Below, piece by piece: positions 41,409-55,099 of a DNA stretch of 64,000 nucleotides; positions within the stretch are counted from its first letter, which is position 1; each line of letters starts with the position of its first letter. Source of the stretch: Motacilla alba alba (lineage: Eukaryota > Chordata > Aves > Passeriformes > Motacillidae); NCBI RefSeq assembly GCF_015832195.1, contig NC_052027.1, positions 5,782,649-5,846,648 on the forward strand, written 5' to 3'. The notes beneath the pieces are model-generated. The model was not told the DNA's origin. It did no database searches and saw only the letters and a program-made list of their open reading frames with translations. A program made the position numbers and the translations under genes.

Positions 41409-41410
<2 letters not shown>

Positions 41411-44121
41411 TGGTTGTTCACCTCAGTCTCCCCTGTGGGAGCTGAGCAGAAAGAGGCACCAGCAGTGGCTGCCACCACCTCTGGGACTCCAAGCAGCTCA
41501 GAGACCATCTCTGCAACCCCAGCAAGGCATGCAGGGGCTAGGGACTGCTGGGCCAACACTGCCTCAAGGACCTGAGCTGGGATCAGCTTTGGGATTTCTG
41601 CCCCACAGTCACTGGGAGAGCTGCTGGGCTCCTCTTTCAGTGGACAGGGACCTGGGGTCCTTCTGCTGCCTGCCCCCAGCAATGGGCTCTGATGCTTCAG
41701 CTCCCTCCCTGGGAAGGGTGGGAAAACCCTCCCTCAAAGACCTTCAGAGCCATGTAAGGGGAAAAAGAGAGAAAGAGGGTGAGGGGAAAGCAGATCCCCA
41801 CAGATGAGCCCCTGTGCCCACAGCACACGTACCTTCCCAGCCCCACGAGCATGCCAGCAAACCTTCCTGCTGCCTAATGTATTCCATGTGGAGCCTGCAC
41901 CTCCAAAACATTACTTAAAATGGGAATAAATCCTTCATGAGACCTCAGCATGACAGATACCACTTGATTGAATTGCCAAGCACGGAACTTTTATTTTAAG
42001 GAAAAGCCTACATTTAACCTATTGTCACTCTGCAGCAGGGGGAAGCAATAAACTGTGTATGTCTGCTTTCCAGCCAAGTCCAAAAGGTTTATCCACAAGC
42101 CCTTCGTAGCAAATCTCCTCCACGAGTTCTTTTGATACCTTGTGGATTTGCTAAACATTTGTAACATGAAAGTGAGAATATTATACACACTGCCCTGGCA
42201 TAAATCACAGGTCTGATCCTCTGTATACACTAGCAGTGGAAAGGGGAGCTGGAAGGAGTAAGAGGGTTCTAGGCTGCAAGGTGAGTAATTGGAAAGGTTT
42301 CTCTCATCCCTCCACCAGCACTAAATGCACAGCAAGGCATTAAGAGAAGCTGCTTCTCCCCCAGCCCCTCCAGTTTTTCAAGTTTTACACCTGGGGAAAG
42401 AAGAATGAACAGCCCCTGTTAGACATCAGCGAGGTGAGTGTACAGGACATTTAAGAAGTGGAAAAACATCTGTTTAGTCCAGATAGAAACCAGATGGAGG
42501 CAGGGGGAGGTGGAGGATGGAGAAAGAGACGAGAGGAAAAACAGAAACCTGGTCAGGAAGAAGGCTGCAGGAGGAGAGATGCTTCCAGGAGGAACAAGCC
42601 TCACCCACCGAGACCTGCACGTCCTTCTGGGCTGCTGGGCAAACAGCAGGGCACAGCTCTTGCTCACAGGATGAGGCACTGGGGGACACTCAAAGCAACT
42701 CATTTTTCAAACTCAGATGCTGCCTGGCCCCCTGGGACACCTCATGGTCACCCAGACTGGGAACAGCTAAGGAAAAGTCTTGCTGGTGGGAAGAACTGTG
42801 GGTGTGAGTTTGTTTCCAGCCATCAGAGCCCCACACCTTCCAGTTCTGACCTCTGAAATGCCCCAGTGGTGCCTGGACCAGAAACACTTCCCACAAGGAA
42901 CATACAAAATCCTACATTTGTAGTAGAAACTAATTTGTAAGGGTCATTTGGCACTATTCCCCAATCCTCTTTATCCTCACTTTCACCATGGCAATCAAGC
43001 CCTTGTCTTCTGCCCTAGCCCAGCTCACTCTGAGGCTTTCAGAGGCACAGCTTGGAGTTTTTCAGGTCGTGCAGGGGCAGTAAATGGAAGTCATGCCTGG
43101 CAGACAGGGTGCAGCAAGCAAAATCCCACAGGCTATGGCAGAAGGCAAGGCACACACACACTTGGGGAGCTGGTTGTGGTGCCTGCAGGCAGAGAACAGC
43201 AAGTAACTGCAGCAGGAGGGCTGGAAATCCCCCAGAGCTGCACCAGGATCCTGGGGAGAAACTCTGCAACACCAGGGACACGTTTTCTGTGGGTGCTCCA
43301 GCAGTGCTGCCAGCCAGGTTGGAAAGATCCAGGACAGTGAGATGCAAAACTCACCCCTAGTCTAATAAACTGCTTCCTCCTGGTTTTGTGTCTGACTTTA
43401 GTTTCAGATTCCACTTTTGCTGGCAGAGTGAATGAAAAAAAAAAGAAAGCAATTTTTTTTAACAACTGTAAAAGACTTATCCAATAGTATCAAATGCTAG
43501 AACTAATGAGCAGTTTCCTCACTATATAATATTTTCCCACGGAAAAAAAAAACCCCATATTTTCACAATGAACATTTTTGCAGGAAATGTTTAATTTTGA
43601 GGCCATTTTGATCCATTTCTTAAATCCAGGTGAAGTGTCTCATTTCAAGTGAGTGCCAAGATTGAAGGTCTTTTTTATGATGCCGTTTAAAATGTGTCTG
43701 TTCCCTACATTGCAAGTAGGAAAAGGATCAGAATAACTTCTCCCTTGTCCCCAAACAAAATCCAAGTGTTTGAACATGGTCACTATGCAATTTAAAAAAA
43801 CATTGTTCAAAGGCTGTCTGAAATATTCCCAGTTTGGGAAAATTCTTTCCCGCTCTGTTTTAAAGAAATGCATTACAAATGGACCCAAGCTACCTCTTAA
43901 CTTGATTAACACTGCATAAAAAGGGACCTCAAAAGTCCAGGAATCAATTGCAAAGAGGTGAGAGTAAATCAGCCCTTTTCTGACCAGATCTTGCAGAGAA
44001 TAAGTGGAGAATATGGGACTGAGTAAGGGAGAAGGAAAGACTGGAGGTTGTAGCAGCCAAAAAAGAGAGGGAAGGAGGGAAAAAAATGTGGTTACCACCT
44101 CCCCCACAAAAAAAAAAAAAA

Positions 44122-44345
44122 AAATCACTAAATAGTTTGGGTTAGAAGGGAGCTTTAAAGTCCGTGCAGTCCGACCCCTGCAACAAGCAAGGATATCTTC
44201 AACCAGATCTGGTTGCTCAGAGCCCTGTCCAACCTGATCTTGGATGTTCCCAAGGATTGTGTATCCACCACTCTCTGTTCACCCTGCTCCACTGTTTTAT
44301 CATTCTCATTGTAAAAAACCATCATGCCCATGCAGAATCTACTTC
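44122..44345 (-). mobile_element. CR1 LINE 3' fragment, minus strand
   Basis: Read on the plus strand this is a reversed CR1 tail: AATCACTAAATAGTTTGGGTT, then AGAAGGGAGCTTTAAAGTCC, GTTGCTCAGAGCCCTGTCCA, ACCTGATCTTGGATGTTCCC, ATCCACCACTCTCTG and ACCCTGCTCCACTGTTTTATC. Each piece matches the order of CR1 3' sequence. The element's 3' end adjoins an A-run at 44108-44124. It is 5'-truncated. The right boundary near 44345 is approximate because similarity fades. No coding capacity remains. Confidence 0.9.
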
Positions 44346-47071
44346 CAGCCCCTGCAGCCCCTGGTGCCCCAGCAGGACAGCCAGACAGGTGGCACTGAGC
44401 CTGGGCTTTGGGACCACGAGCTGGACAAATGAAATCTGAATTCTCCAATCTTTAACCTCTAACAAGAGCTCCCCCTACCCAACCACAGCAGGTCCCTACT
44501 CCCTGCAGACTATGCAGCTGTGCATTATACCTTTCTTAGCAGAGGCAGATCACTATGGTCTCATCTCTGCCCTGATGACTATTTCTACAGAATTTTTGGA
44601 AACTCAGCTGTCCTGGAACCCCATACAGAGCTGTTCTCCCGCCAGCTTCCTCTCCGGCCGGCTCCCAATTTGTCTGCAAACCACAAGTTTAATTGGAGTT
44701 GGCAAGTGTTTTGACTTCAAAAACGTCTGTAACACCTGGAAGACAACACTCAGGTTTAAGGGGGAGGAAATGGGATGATATCCAAGTGCTATTGTCACGC
44801 TCTCAGCTGCCTGCACGAGAAGGAATGAGTAGCTGCAGGGGCTGGTGCATGCAGGCGATACCAGGCATGCACAAAGCTCTGCCTTCCTCCAGCCTCACAC
44901 TGCAGCAGGCTTTTGAGGTCATGTTAAAGCTAGGTAAAAACCCCTTCTGCAAAAATAAATAAATAAAGAAAATAGACACACCCTGTAATGTTTGTGGAAA
45001 ATTAATTACAAGAACTAGGAAGAGATGGTGATGAGCCATTCGTGGAGCCCATAAAGCAGAAAAATGATCTAGCAGAGTAGGCAGAGGATGGGAAAGACTG
45101 CTCTGATGAGGGGCATTGTGGAGGGGACTCTCAGCATGGGCTCTGTCAGCACCCTTACAAGCTGACACTCAGTCTGGATCAAAACCACCACAGTGCAAAT
45201 CTGCACACTCCATTATCCCAAAGACGTGACTTCCAGCCGTCCCGACCCCCCTTTTATATCCTCCCCTTTAGGGTGTGCAGGGCTTTAGGAGAGGCATTCA
45301 AGGGAGTCCTGGCTGGAGCTATGCCCTGGGCTGCCCTCCTGGTTTTTGGAAACTCTGAAAGCCTTCAGTGCCCACTGCTTGTTTGAGCTGTTGCAGAAAG
45401 AGAAGGAACAGAGCCCATTCCCCTTGGAACCACCCTGGCAGGGCTGGTGTAGTGAGTGGTGCTGTGAGTGCAGAGTTGGACCAGAACTCCCTTTTATGCA
45501 AGAAACAGTCATGGACAAGTCTTGCTGAGACTTTCAAAGACCAGGTTAGGAGGAAAGATTAATTTCTTGTGATTTACCTTAATGAAGGGCAGAGGAGATT
45601 TCTCCTCATTGGGTGTTCTTGCAATTTCAACCAGTTATACCTTATTATTTACAGTGGTCTTTCTCCAAATGAGGAGAATTTTGAGAATTTCTCTAAAATG
45701 AGCTGAAAACCCCTTCCTCTCCCACATATTTGAGGGTGAGAAACATTAACCCTTAGAAGAGATTTAAAGCAGAATAAAACTCCTATGACACAGAAAAATC
45801 CTGCAGTAACACCATGTTTTAGCATATGATATAAACCTGAGAAAAGTAAAACGTCCATTTGCCAGCTTCTCCAACCAAGTTTCACCTTTTATTTTCATAT
45901 ATTACATCGTTGAAAGCCCCACTTGTTTTTTGGGTTTTTTTTTCCAGAAGGTCAGTTTATTTTACTTAATTAATATCTAGGTAGAGAGTAAACAAAATTT
46001 CAAAGGGGTCACTTGGCCATTTCTGCAAGTCTTTCATTCAAACCATTTATCAAACCTTTAATAACAGCCACCAACATGTGAGAAATGTTAACAGAGAATG
46101 AATGTTAAAAAAAAAAAAAGTAAGTATTTTGCAAGGTGCTCCAGCCACAGCCCCAGAGATCAGTGGGATTTGTGTAACAGATTTCCTTCTCTCTCAGGGA
46201 ACCAGCAGGCTGCAAAAGGACACAGGGGGCTACTGACACATTCCTGCTGTAAAAGCAAAGCATGCCACTCGAAATCAAGTAACTGTTTTATTTTCACCCC
46301 ATGCCTGCACATGCTGCATCCTGTCTTTTATTTTCTTGTAACAAGCAGATGCTTTTCTAGGTTTGCAGTATCACTTTCAGTGACTTCCTTAAACCTGGGC
46401 AAATTCTTCTGAGCCAGATTTTGGAAAAAATCCCACCTGGAAAATTTGAGTGATAATTAAGGTTGTGACACTGGCACGATTGCCACGTGAAGGGATAGAT
46501 AGTTTTGTTAATAAAATAATTCTCAAGAACTTCTGCAAGCAAGAGCAAGCATAACAAAAGCATGCACTGAGTTGTCTCCCATTAACAGCACAGATCAAAT
46601 GAGCCAATGCAACTGCTTCAGCTTTGCCTAAATAAATGCCTGGATCAGTCATCAAAGTAGAATTGTTTTCCACAACACATTTCCTTGAGCAACCCAGATA
46701 GCCTTTGTGCTGGCCCCATTGGTGATGTAATGGGAAAAGCTCCCAGGCTCTGTCAGAGCCCTGCAGATTGCTCAAACACCCTTTCCCAAGGCTGCAGCCT
46801 CGCAGGTGCGCGCTCTGCAGCCGCCGACCCTCTCCGTGATTAATGGCTTTTCCAAAGTGCTGCCTGGTGTTAATACAGAGCCAACTTTTATCAACTTAAG
46901 GATGATCTGGGGGAGGATTCAGTCACCTGGAGGCTGCCGTGTGTAAGAAAGCTGTCCCAGCCTACACCATCTGGGTATCTCACAGACGAGCCAGGTGAAG
47001 CTCGGCACTGCCAACGAGCACCATGGTACACACACCCCCACCTCCTGTCTGCCTTGCTCTCTGCCAGAGAC

Positions 47072-47107
<36 letters not shown>
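47072..47107 (+). repeat. (GATA)n microsatellite
   Basis: About nine GATA/AGAT tandem copies, followed immediately by a degenerate GAGA stretch to about 47130. A likely length-polymorphic microsatellite. Each unit contains a GATA-factor core, but simple repeats of this sort are common and no function is implied. Confidence 0.95.
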
Positions 47108-47108
<1 letters not shown>

Positions 47109-50100
47109 TTTGAGAGAGAGATAAAGAGATATTGGGGAGAACTACTGCCCGAGCCTCAAAGCCCTAAGCCAAAGAAAACCATCAGTCCTGATGGAACCAA
47201 TCTGAAAATGGTCCCACACTAGAAACATCAACCCCTCCTGACCACATCCAAGCGTGGGCTCCGCACAGAAGCACAGAAGGCACCTGAAGTCCCAAGGAAA
47301 CACCTCACACAGAGGCACCGCTTCAAACAATGCCATTCAGCAATAATTAGTCAAACTGGAGATAAAAAGCTCAAAACAAGATAACATTTGATAAAACAGC
47401 ATTTAACAAGAGAAGCAAATCACTTCCACTTACCCCTCTCGTTGTAGCCTGAGACCATGACAGATATTCCAGGTATCATAAGGCTCCACCACACGCTCAA
47501 AAATAGCCAGCACACCCCAGATGCATTCCATTCTCCAAAAAAAAGGACAAGTCCTAGGGCTAAAAACAAGGAGTCACCTGAAGCATAGTTCTGGTATTTC
47601 TGGCAAAATAGCCAGCTAGCTCTTAATGGAAAAAACAAAAAACAAAAAGGCACCACCTGCCACTTCACCCTCAGTGCTCCCTGGAAGGATAAAGGCTTGG
47701 GGCAGTGCAGGTGGTGCCTGGGAGGTTAATAGCCCACAGCTGATTTTCTCCCCGCAGGTGTAGCCCATCCAGGGACCCAAGCAAAGACACACACTGCACC
47801 CCATAAATGTTGGAGAGAGCAGAGATCACCTCTGCTGCAGCCAGCTCTGGTTCAGAGGGATGGTTTGTGTAGCTAGGGGCTTGTGCAGCATCAGGTGGTG
47901 GTGATGTAGAAGAAGAGAAGGAGATCAGCTCCCCTTTCTCCTCTCAGCAAGCCTGTGCACAGGCACATGGCTATTTACTGCTTTGTTGCCAGCTGGAGTC
48001 AGTGACTGTAAAAACCTCATCACAAGTGGAAGGTAAGAATGGCATTTTTTGTTTTCTTCTACCTTCTTGTTTGGGGGTTCTGTTGGACATTGCTTGTCCC
48101 CTAAGCTGTGTTCAGGGAGGGCTCCCTCTTGGTGCCCCAGGAGCAGGTGATGCTGCCATAGCTCTGTGAGGAGCAGAGGGGGTTGGTTGGTCTGCCCTTA
48201 CCATCAAGGGGTCTGATTTTTGGATCATCCAAAAGAAAATATTGTCTGGGGTAACCAGAACAGAGAGGGGCTTTGGCCAAGTGGGATGGAAGGGAGTAAT
48301 GGAGGCCTCTTGGAGAAAAACATAAAAGCTAAAGAACAAAATAAATCCTAGCTGAATTTAGCTCCTCTCTGGAGCAGCAGAGGTGTGAGGCTGAAAGCTC
48401 TGTGTAGTTTCTTCTAACCCAAGAGACAAATCACATCATGCTGGAGTGTTTCAGTTTTGAGGGTATTTTCTTCTTTAAATTTGGGTGGCAAGGAGTATAA
48501 GGCAACTTGTGCTTCTTCAGATCACAGGCTGGAAGGGGATTCAATCTTATTATTTCTGTGAGAGCTCTTCATCACAGTGTGCCTGTCTGCAGAGCTGCTG
48601 GAAGCAGTGTCCTTAAGGCCAAAGGAATGCAATCCTCCTGGGATACAATGGAAACAGTTGTTCTGCATCCCTGGAACTTCCCGTGGTCACTCACGTCTTG
48701 TGGGAGATGGAGGCGGGTGCTGAGAAATGGGTGTCACACACTGAGCTTATGCACAAATTCCAAACATCCATCACCAGAGCTGTGGACAAAGCTGTCCAGC
48801 TACTGCAGTGATGGCATGGTATTGCCAGAGACTCATTTGTGTGCCATGGCAGACTCTGAGAGAAGTTTGAGACATTTTCCATCTATTGCTTCCCCTGTTT
48901 CTAATTAGTTATGGTATTGGCATAAACTGGGATCTGTGTCTACTAAGCCTTCATCTGCTCTTCCTTATTCTCACATGAAGTCATAATCCTTCATGTCATC
49001 CCAATGGTTGCACTATGGGAGTGATTTAGGGTGTCCCAAATCAGAGGATAATACCTCAGGTACTGAACAAATGGAATAACTGTGGAGGAAAACAAGCCCT
49101 GTGTCACACGCTGCTGGTGAGAACACATGTGTTGGCACAGGGAGCCCAAGAGAGGAGTGGAGGAGAGGCTGATGTATCCACAGAAGAATTTGAAGAACAA
49201 TCATGAGATTTTACACATGGCAGATGTCTAAGATATTTTGAGAGATTCTTCTCAGAGCCTCTAAGCCACAGCAGGGCCCTGCCACGTATTTTGTTCTTCA
49301 CATAATGATGCTGTGCCGTTTGTGTTGCAGTATTGATGCACTCCTGGGTGGTACCAGCAGGATGAGAAGTGTGGTTAATAGTTGGCTTCAAGGGCCAAGC
49401 AGAAATATCAGCCTGCAGTTCCATCCCTAGCCAAAAATGAGGCACTCAAGCAAGGAAACAGATTTCTTTCCTAAACAAGGGATCAAAGTATGATGAAGCA
49501 GTGGACAAGTCTTAATATCTTCCAGCCAGATGAAGCAACAAAAGACAGTGTGGTAGTAACAGCCCATAGTAATCACAGAGGCAGTAATTGAGTCCCAATA
49601 AAAGTTGTCACAAGGTATCTTGCCCCACTTCCAGTATGGATAAAGATCAAGGACACAAGTTGGGAAAAACTAGCTCTGACCTGTAAAGTCAGTGCTTGCT
49701 TGCCAGATGCTTCCAGAGCCTGGCTGCTGCGGACATTCTGCAATCATCTTCCTTTGATTGTGAGATGGGATCTGGACCTCTGAGAACAGCCCCAACTTGT
49801 GCAACCCTCAGCTAAGCTTGCCTTGGAAACCCTGCCAGGCAGAGACCACCCCTGCTGATGGTGCCCTTCATCTGCAGAATAAAGGCTGGACAGTGAGCTA
49901 TTAAATATGTTTATTAATTATATATTTAAGTGTTTATTAATTACTAACATGACTACTCAGCTTGGCAGTTTTTTTCAGCAGGCACCCTGCATTTACTCCG
50001 TGTGGGTTTTTCCTTATCTGAGCCCACAGAGAGGTCAGGGTTGTTTTGGGGCAGGGTGAATTATCTTTTTTGACATGAAAGTCACTAGAAGTCAACAGCC

Positions 50101-51716
50101 ATCAGCAAGGAAATACGAACTTTACTCTGGAAACCCTTTGGAGCCCACTACTTTCATTAAGCAAGCTCGTGGCTCATTTTCCCACTTACACAGAGGAAAG
50201 AGCTTACAGTAAAATAAAGCATCTTCTGTTTTTCAGCTGCACATGGAGTCCCTAGCCTTCTCTAGGGACTTATCCAGAGTGAAGAAATAGTCTTGATTAA
50301 AGCATCCCTATCTAGAAGGGATTAAACTCCTCCTCCAGTATTTCTAATTTTCTTTTCTATTATTCTCTGAGCAGGGGCAGGTGACTCCAATTTTATCTGC
50401 AGCAGGATTCCAGTCTCCCTTGCTCCACTTGCATCTTTTCATCTAACACATTCCTCTGGGGCTGCAGGAACTTCATGCTTCCCTCTCAGCCTAGAGGTGA
50501 GAGCAAGGAGCAGAAGTTGCACCGTGTAATTATGGTTATTATGCCAGCTAATAGAGCTCCTCGTAGCACAAACACTGCTAGCACCAGTCACTGCTGGGAA
50601 CAGCTCTGCCCTTGCAGGCTTGGCACGGATCTAAGTCCAAGTCCAGATCTGAAGAGCAAAGCCCAAAACCTGCCAGCTCACACGTGGGGCCAAGCCTTTC
50701 CCTGGGCTTGGGGAAACCTCTGGGTTTTGCAGTTCAAGCATGATTAATGTAATGTTGTGCTGAAATGTGTGATCCGAGGAGTGTTCAGACTTCAGGTCTA
50801 CCAGCTTTCTTCCTGCACTTGGAGTCAGTCCATTGCCTTGTCTACCAAAAAAAAAAAACCAAAACAACCTTTTAAGCAATTGACTGTAATCTCCAGGTTT
50901 GAGTACTACAGGTTTACATTCAAACCCTCACTCTTATCATGTATTTTGCCCATCCAAATGGCAGGCAATATTCTAGTGCTGTCTCTTTCTCTCTCCCCCT
51001 TTTGTCTTGATAAGAAAATGCTGTCATGCTGTTTTGATAGTCTGCTTTTGGAAAGATGAGATAAACACACATACATTTGTACAACAGTTCTATGAGAAGT
51101 CTTTCAGTATGGAATAGAAAGGAATCGGAGGTGGCAAAGTTGTGACAGAACTTGGATGTAGTTAATTGGATCTACTTATTTGCACCATTTTTCACTAACT
51201 GCCTGTGTCAGTCCTGGGCTGAGAAAGCAATTTAACTCATTGCCTGTGAAAAATGAAATGACAGCAGCTACTCGAGTGAACTTTCACATTAAGGAAGCAT
51301 GATCTGCTCTTGATCAAAGACCTTGTGTTCCTGGAGGACCAGAGTTCAAGCACCAGCCTCTAATTTCAAGAGAAGAAAAGGTTTCTGTGTGATTGCAAGG
51401 TAAATTTCAGAGTTTGAGGCCAAGGTAAACTTTCATGTCAGCACTGTTAGTGACCCTATACTGAAGCTTGACTTGATCATCTCTTCCTTTAATTCTCACT
51501 GTCATATTCTGCCTCCTGCTAAGCTGAATTGGCTTCACCCATTTAAGCAGAGAAAAGTGATGTTATCACCAGTCATTGCTTCCAGGCACTTGTGCACCAC
51601 GTCATGCATCCTGCAGGTTGTACCAACAAAACAAGCTCTGAGGAGTGGGGCTGGCATCCAAGAGAGACCAGACACCAGCTCTGGGTGGCAACAAGCCATA
51701 ATGTTGTCCTTGCAGG

Positions 51717-51785
51717 TCTGGTGTAACCAGAACAACTAATAAAGCTCTGGAATGCTGATGCTGTGGTTGATCTGGTTACACCAGA
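51717..51785. repeat. Paired palindrome / inverted repeat
   Basis: TCTGGTGTAACCAGA (51717-51731) and TCTGGTTACACCAGA (51771-51785) are exact reverse complements separated by 39 bp. Each arm is itself a 6-bp palindrome, TCTGGT and ACCAGA, around a 3-bp spacer. The segment could fold as one 15-bp stem or as two small hairpins, or present two copies of a symmetric protein-binding site. No transposon family or known RNA was recognised. Confidence 0.85.
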
Positions 51786-54700
51786 GAAACCATCTCTTGC
51801 AACTGGGATGGCAGGAGCCAAATCATGAGCAGCTAACACCAAAGGCTACTGCTAGAGATGTGTTACTGTGACTGTTGCTGTGCTGAGTAATCACCGTGAC
51901 TCTGTCACACCTGCTGAAAACTTTGTAAGCATTTGGCATCACGATAATATTGATTGGAACCTCAGTGCACCCAGGCTGACAATTCAAGGGACTGAAGCCA
52001 TGGCAGCAGTCATTTTGCAAACCTCAACACCACTGGTGTTGGGTGTAAAGCCATCATGAATGTTATTAGAAGACAAATGTTGTTACAGATGGATTTGTAG
52101 CCCTGCAAATAGAAGTGGATGAAAAATGCCAGATGCAAGGATGGTCAAAAAGAGCAAAGGTCCATCCTTTTCTATTTTGCTGCCTCCAACCTTCAGCCTG
52201 CCCCGGGAGAAGTCAAATGCATCCTTCCCAAAGCCTGACAGCATTGCCATTGCTGCCCATGCAGTGTGACACCTCTGGGCTGCTCTGCAGATCACCAGGG
52301 CTCCTCCTCAGTGCTGGGTCTTGCTCTGAAAGCCAAGGCAGCTGTGAAAGGCAGCTGCAGATCCGGGGTGGTTAGAAGTTAATTGGAAGAGCTAGCTTGC
52401 AAATCAAACCAGAGTGCAAGATACTTTTGCAGGAACCAGGAGACAGAAACTCAGCTCTTGTTGGAGATGAAGGGTGCCCTGAGCCTGGGGCTCGTGTGAG
52501 TTCCTGGCTGTGCCCCAGGAGTGTGGGGTCACCCCAGGTGAATCATCTGGGGCTGCTTCCCCAGCTGTAAAGCAGGATAATTCTGTTCTCACCTCTGTTT
52601 GTCTTCTCTGTTTAGATTTCAAGCTCCTCAGGGCTGTGTCTGATACATGTATGTACAGTTCCTAGCTTAATAGAGTCATGATCCAAACTGAAGCCTCCAG
52701 GCGCTCCTGGATGTTATATCATTGCTAATTTCACAAGAGGTTGCAATCAAATTCCTGTATAAGGGGAAAAAAAAATCCTGAAAAATCCCAGAAATGAATA
52801 AAGCAAGCTATTAAAAACTGAGGAACATTTTTGCTGAAGTGGAAATAATGGTACTTTGTCCCAAAATGTATAAAATATGTATTGCAATTAAATTCTCTAC
52901 TGGCAAATTGCTCTACAATTAAAAAACACAGAAGCTTGAGTGAGGCAATTAGAATAATAGTAGAGTGTTAATTATAGCTTGATGGATTCTGCATGCTGTC
53001 AGCAATTACCTTCCAAGTGTGCACTTCTGAACCAACTCCAAATCCACAAAAAGACACCGGCAGAACTAGAAGGATCTTCCGTGTTGGCATGCCTTTCCCA
53101 TTTCAAAATTTGTTTTCATAAATACTTTTATAAGCTATTTAATTAGATTTAATGAGGTTTGAGGAAGAAACATCCTCCATGCTGCACACAGACTCCAGCA
53201 CAGGCATTGACTTGGGGATGAGGGAGAGCACAACTGAGAAGAGCCTCATTTCCTTCCAGCTGCCCTTGTTCTCTGTGCAAGGATACCTTGTGCAAGCTGA
53301 GGTGATTGGACCCAGGTTCCAGCAGAGCTGCTTCTAGCTTTCTGTTTTATTAAGGTTATCTAAAGATTTTTGATCTCTCTCTCCCACCCTATGGGAAACC
53401 CCATACTTACCCTCTTGTCCTAATATTGAAAAATATTGACATGAATTGTGGAAGTCAATTAAAAAGCCTGGTTGTCAAATCTGGAAACACTTTAAAAGAA
53501 GCAATAGGTCTCTTTATATCTATGATTCCATCCCTACTGAGCAGGAGAAATCCTCCCCATAAAAGTACTTTTGAGTCCAGCAGAAGACTTGACTGCTGTC
53601 TGTGTCAGGCATCTGGCTGAGAAGCTAAAAAACCCCTGTGTATTGTGTCAAATACAATTCCTGCTTCCATTGACCACTTTGTAAGAAATCTAGAAGAAAA
53701 GGAGACTAGGCAGGGGCTGAGAATGTCCTCACCCAGAGTGAGAGCTTCCCAAAAATGTGTCTCCTCTCACACCTTCCCCCACATCAGCAAGGCAGCATTT
53801 CATCACCGTGATCACTGATGGTCGAGAAAGACCTTGCAAGATTTTTGCTCAGTATTGGGACTACAGGCAGGAATGCTGAAGCCCAGGCATTCAAAAGCCA
53901 AATTGCTCATCACTCTAAAGGCTGGCTTGTCACCTGCCTTCCTCTTCTGTCAGTTGCTGATAAGGCTCCACAGTGCTGCCTTTTCTTGCTGCTGGTTCTT
54001 ACTGGTGGGTATGGAGAACAGATGTGCCTTCATCCTCCCCATCATACTCATGAACCTGCCAAAACCTCACATCCTGCATGGGGAAGAGACACTGGGGCTT
54101 TGACATGGGACTTTCACAACCTGTGGGCCAAATGGAGTTTCTTTGGTTGGGCTTACCAGCAAATTCACCAACGTACCTGTTTATTTTGCTCAGCTGACCC
54201 TACTCTCTAGGTGACAGCAATCCAGCCTTGATGCCTTTCATGAGTTTGTACAGCTCAGGTCTCACTGTGAACAGCTGAAATGCCACTGCCCTTGTGCAGC
54301 CTGGTTTTTTTTTTGGGGAAGAGATGAGCAGCATGATTGGAGCATCCTGCAGCGCAATGTCCCGTTCTTTTACAGGAAGGAAATGCGGCTCTGTCCCTGC
54401 ACGCAGGAGCAATCTGCACTAGAAGGCTGCAAATTTAATTGAAGGTAGTAAAAGCAGGATTGCCCTGTGATGTCTAAAATATCCCCTTCTCCCCTCGTAA
54501 CTCCGGCTGTAAGGGGTTAAATCACACTCCCGCCCGCCGTGGGTGCGCTGAGCGCTCCAAGAGCTTCCTTCCCCAAATGCTGTGCTGGGCCACATCCAGT
54601 CCTGACCCGAGGCAGCGGGATGCTCTCCGGGGAGCTCGGGAGCAGCCTCTGGGCGCAGCCCCCGGAGCGCACGGATGCTCCAAGCGAGCGGTGCCCGTGC

Positions 54701-55099
54701 TGCTCCCGGGGAGCCCCGCTGCGGGCTGTGTGCCTCTCCAGCGGCCCCTTCCCCGCCCGAGGGCACATTTGGGACGAGCCGCCGCGCTCAGGTGCGCTCC
54801 GGAACGCGGGGCAGTGACTGACCCGCTCCTGCCACGGGGTCGTGGCGGGACACGCGTGTCCCTGCGGAGCGCAGCCCCGTGGCCGCTTCGTGGCGCCCGG
54901 AGAGGAACATCCCGGGGTGCAGGGCCGCCCCCAGCCCCGGTGTTCCCGCAGCTGTCGGGATTCACGGCGGGGAGGGTTGGGCAGCGCGGGGCGAGCGCCG
55001 GGCGCGGCCCCTTTAAGACGGGGAGGGGGCGGCCCGCGTTCACACCTGGAGTGGGAAAGGGGGGCGGAACCCGCGCTCGTGATTGACGGGCGGAGCGCA

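Larger units (their letters stand above)
39688..54499. other. Intergenic DNA upstream of LRIG1
   Basis: No exon, RNA gene or pseudogene recognised. Features inside are listed separately: poly-A run, CR1 fragment, GATA microsatellite and paired palindrome. A purine-rich strand occupies about 42475-42595. AT-rich, homeodomain-site-rich blocks occur around 49895-49945 and 52900-53000. Reading frames are short and overlapping; the 227-codon frame at 40892-41575 runs straight through the poly-A tract (as polylysine) and is not credible as a gene. Confidence 0.65.

Noticed and set aside
40892..41575. 227-codon ORF on the plus strand
   Set aside because: It passes through the 31-A homopolymer as polylysine, has no domain, and other frames overlap it on both strands.
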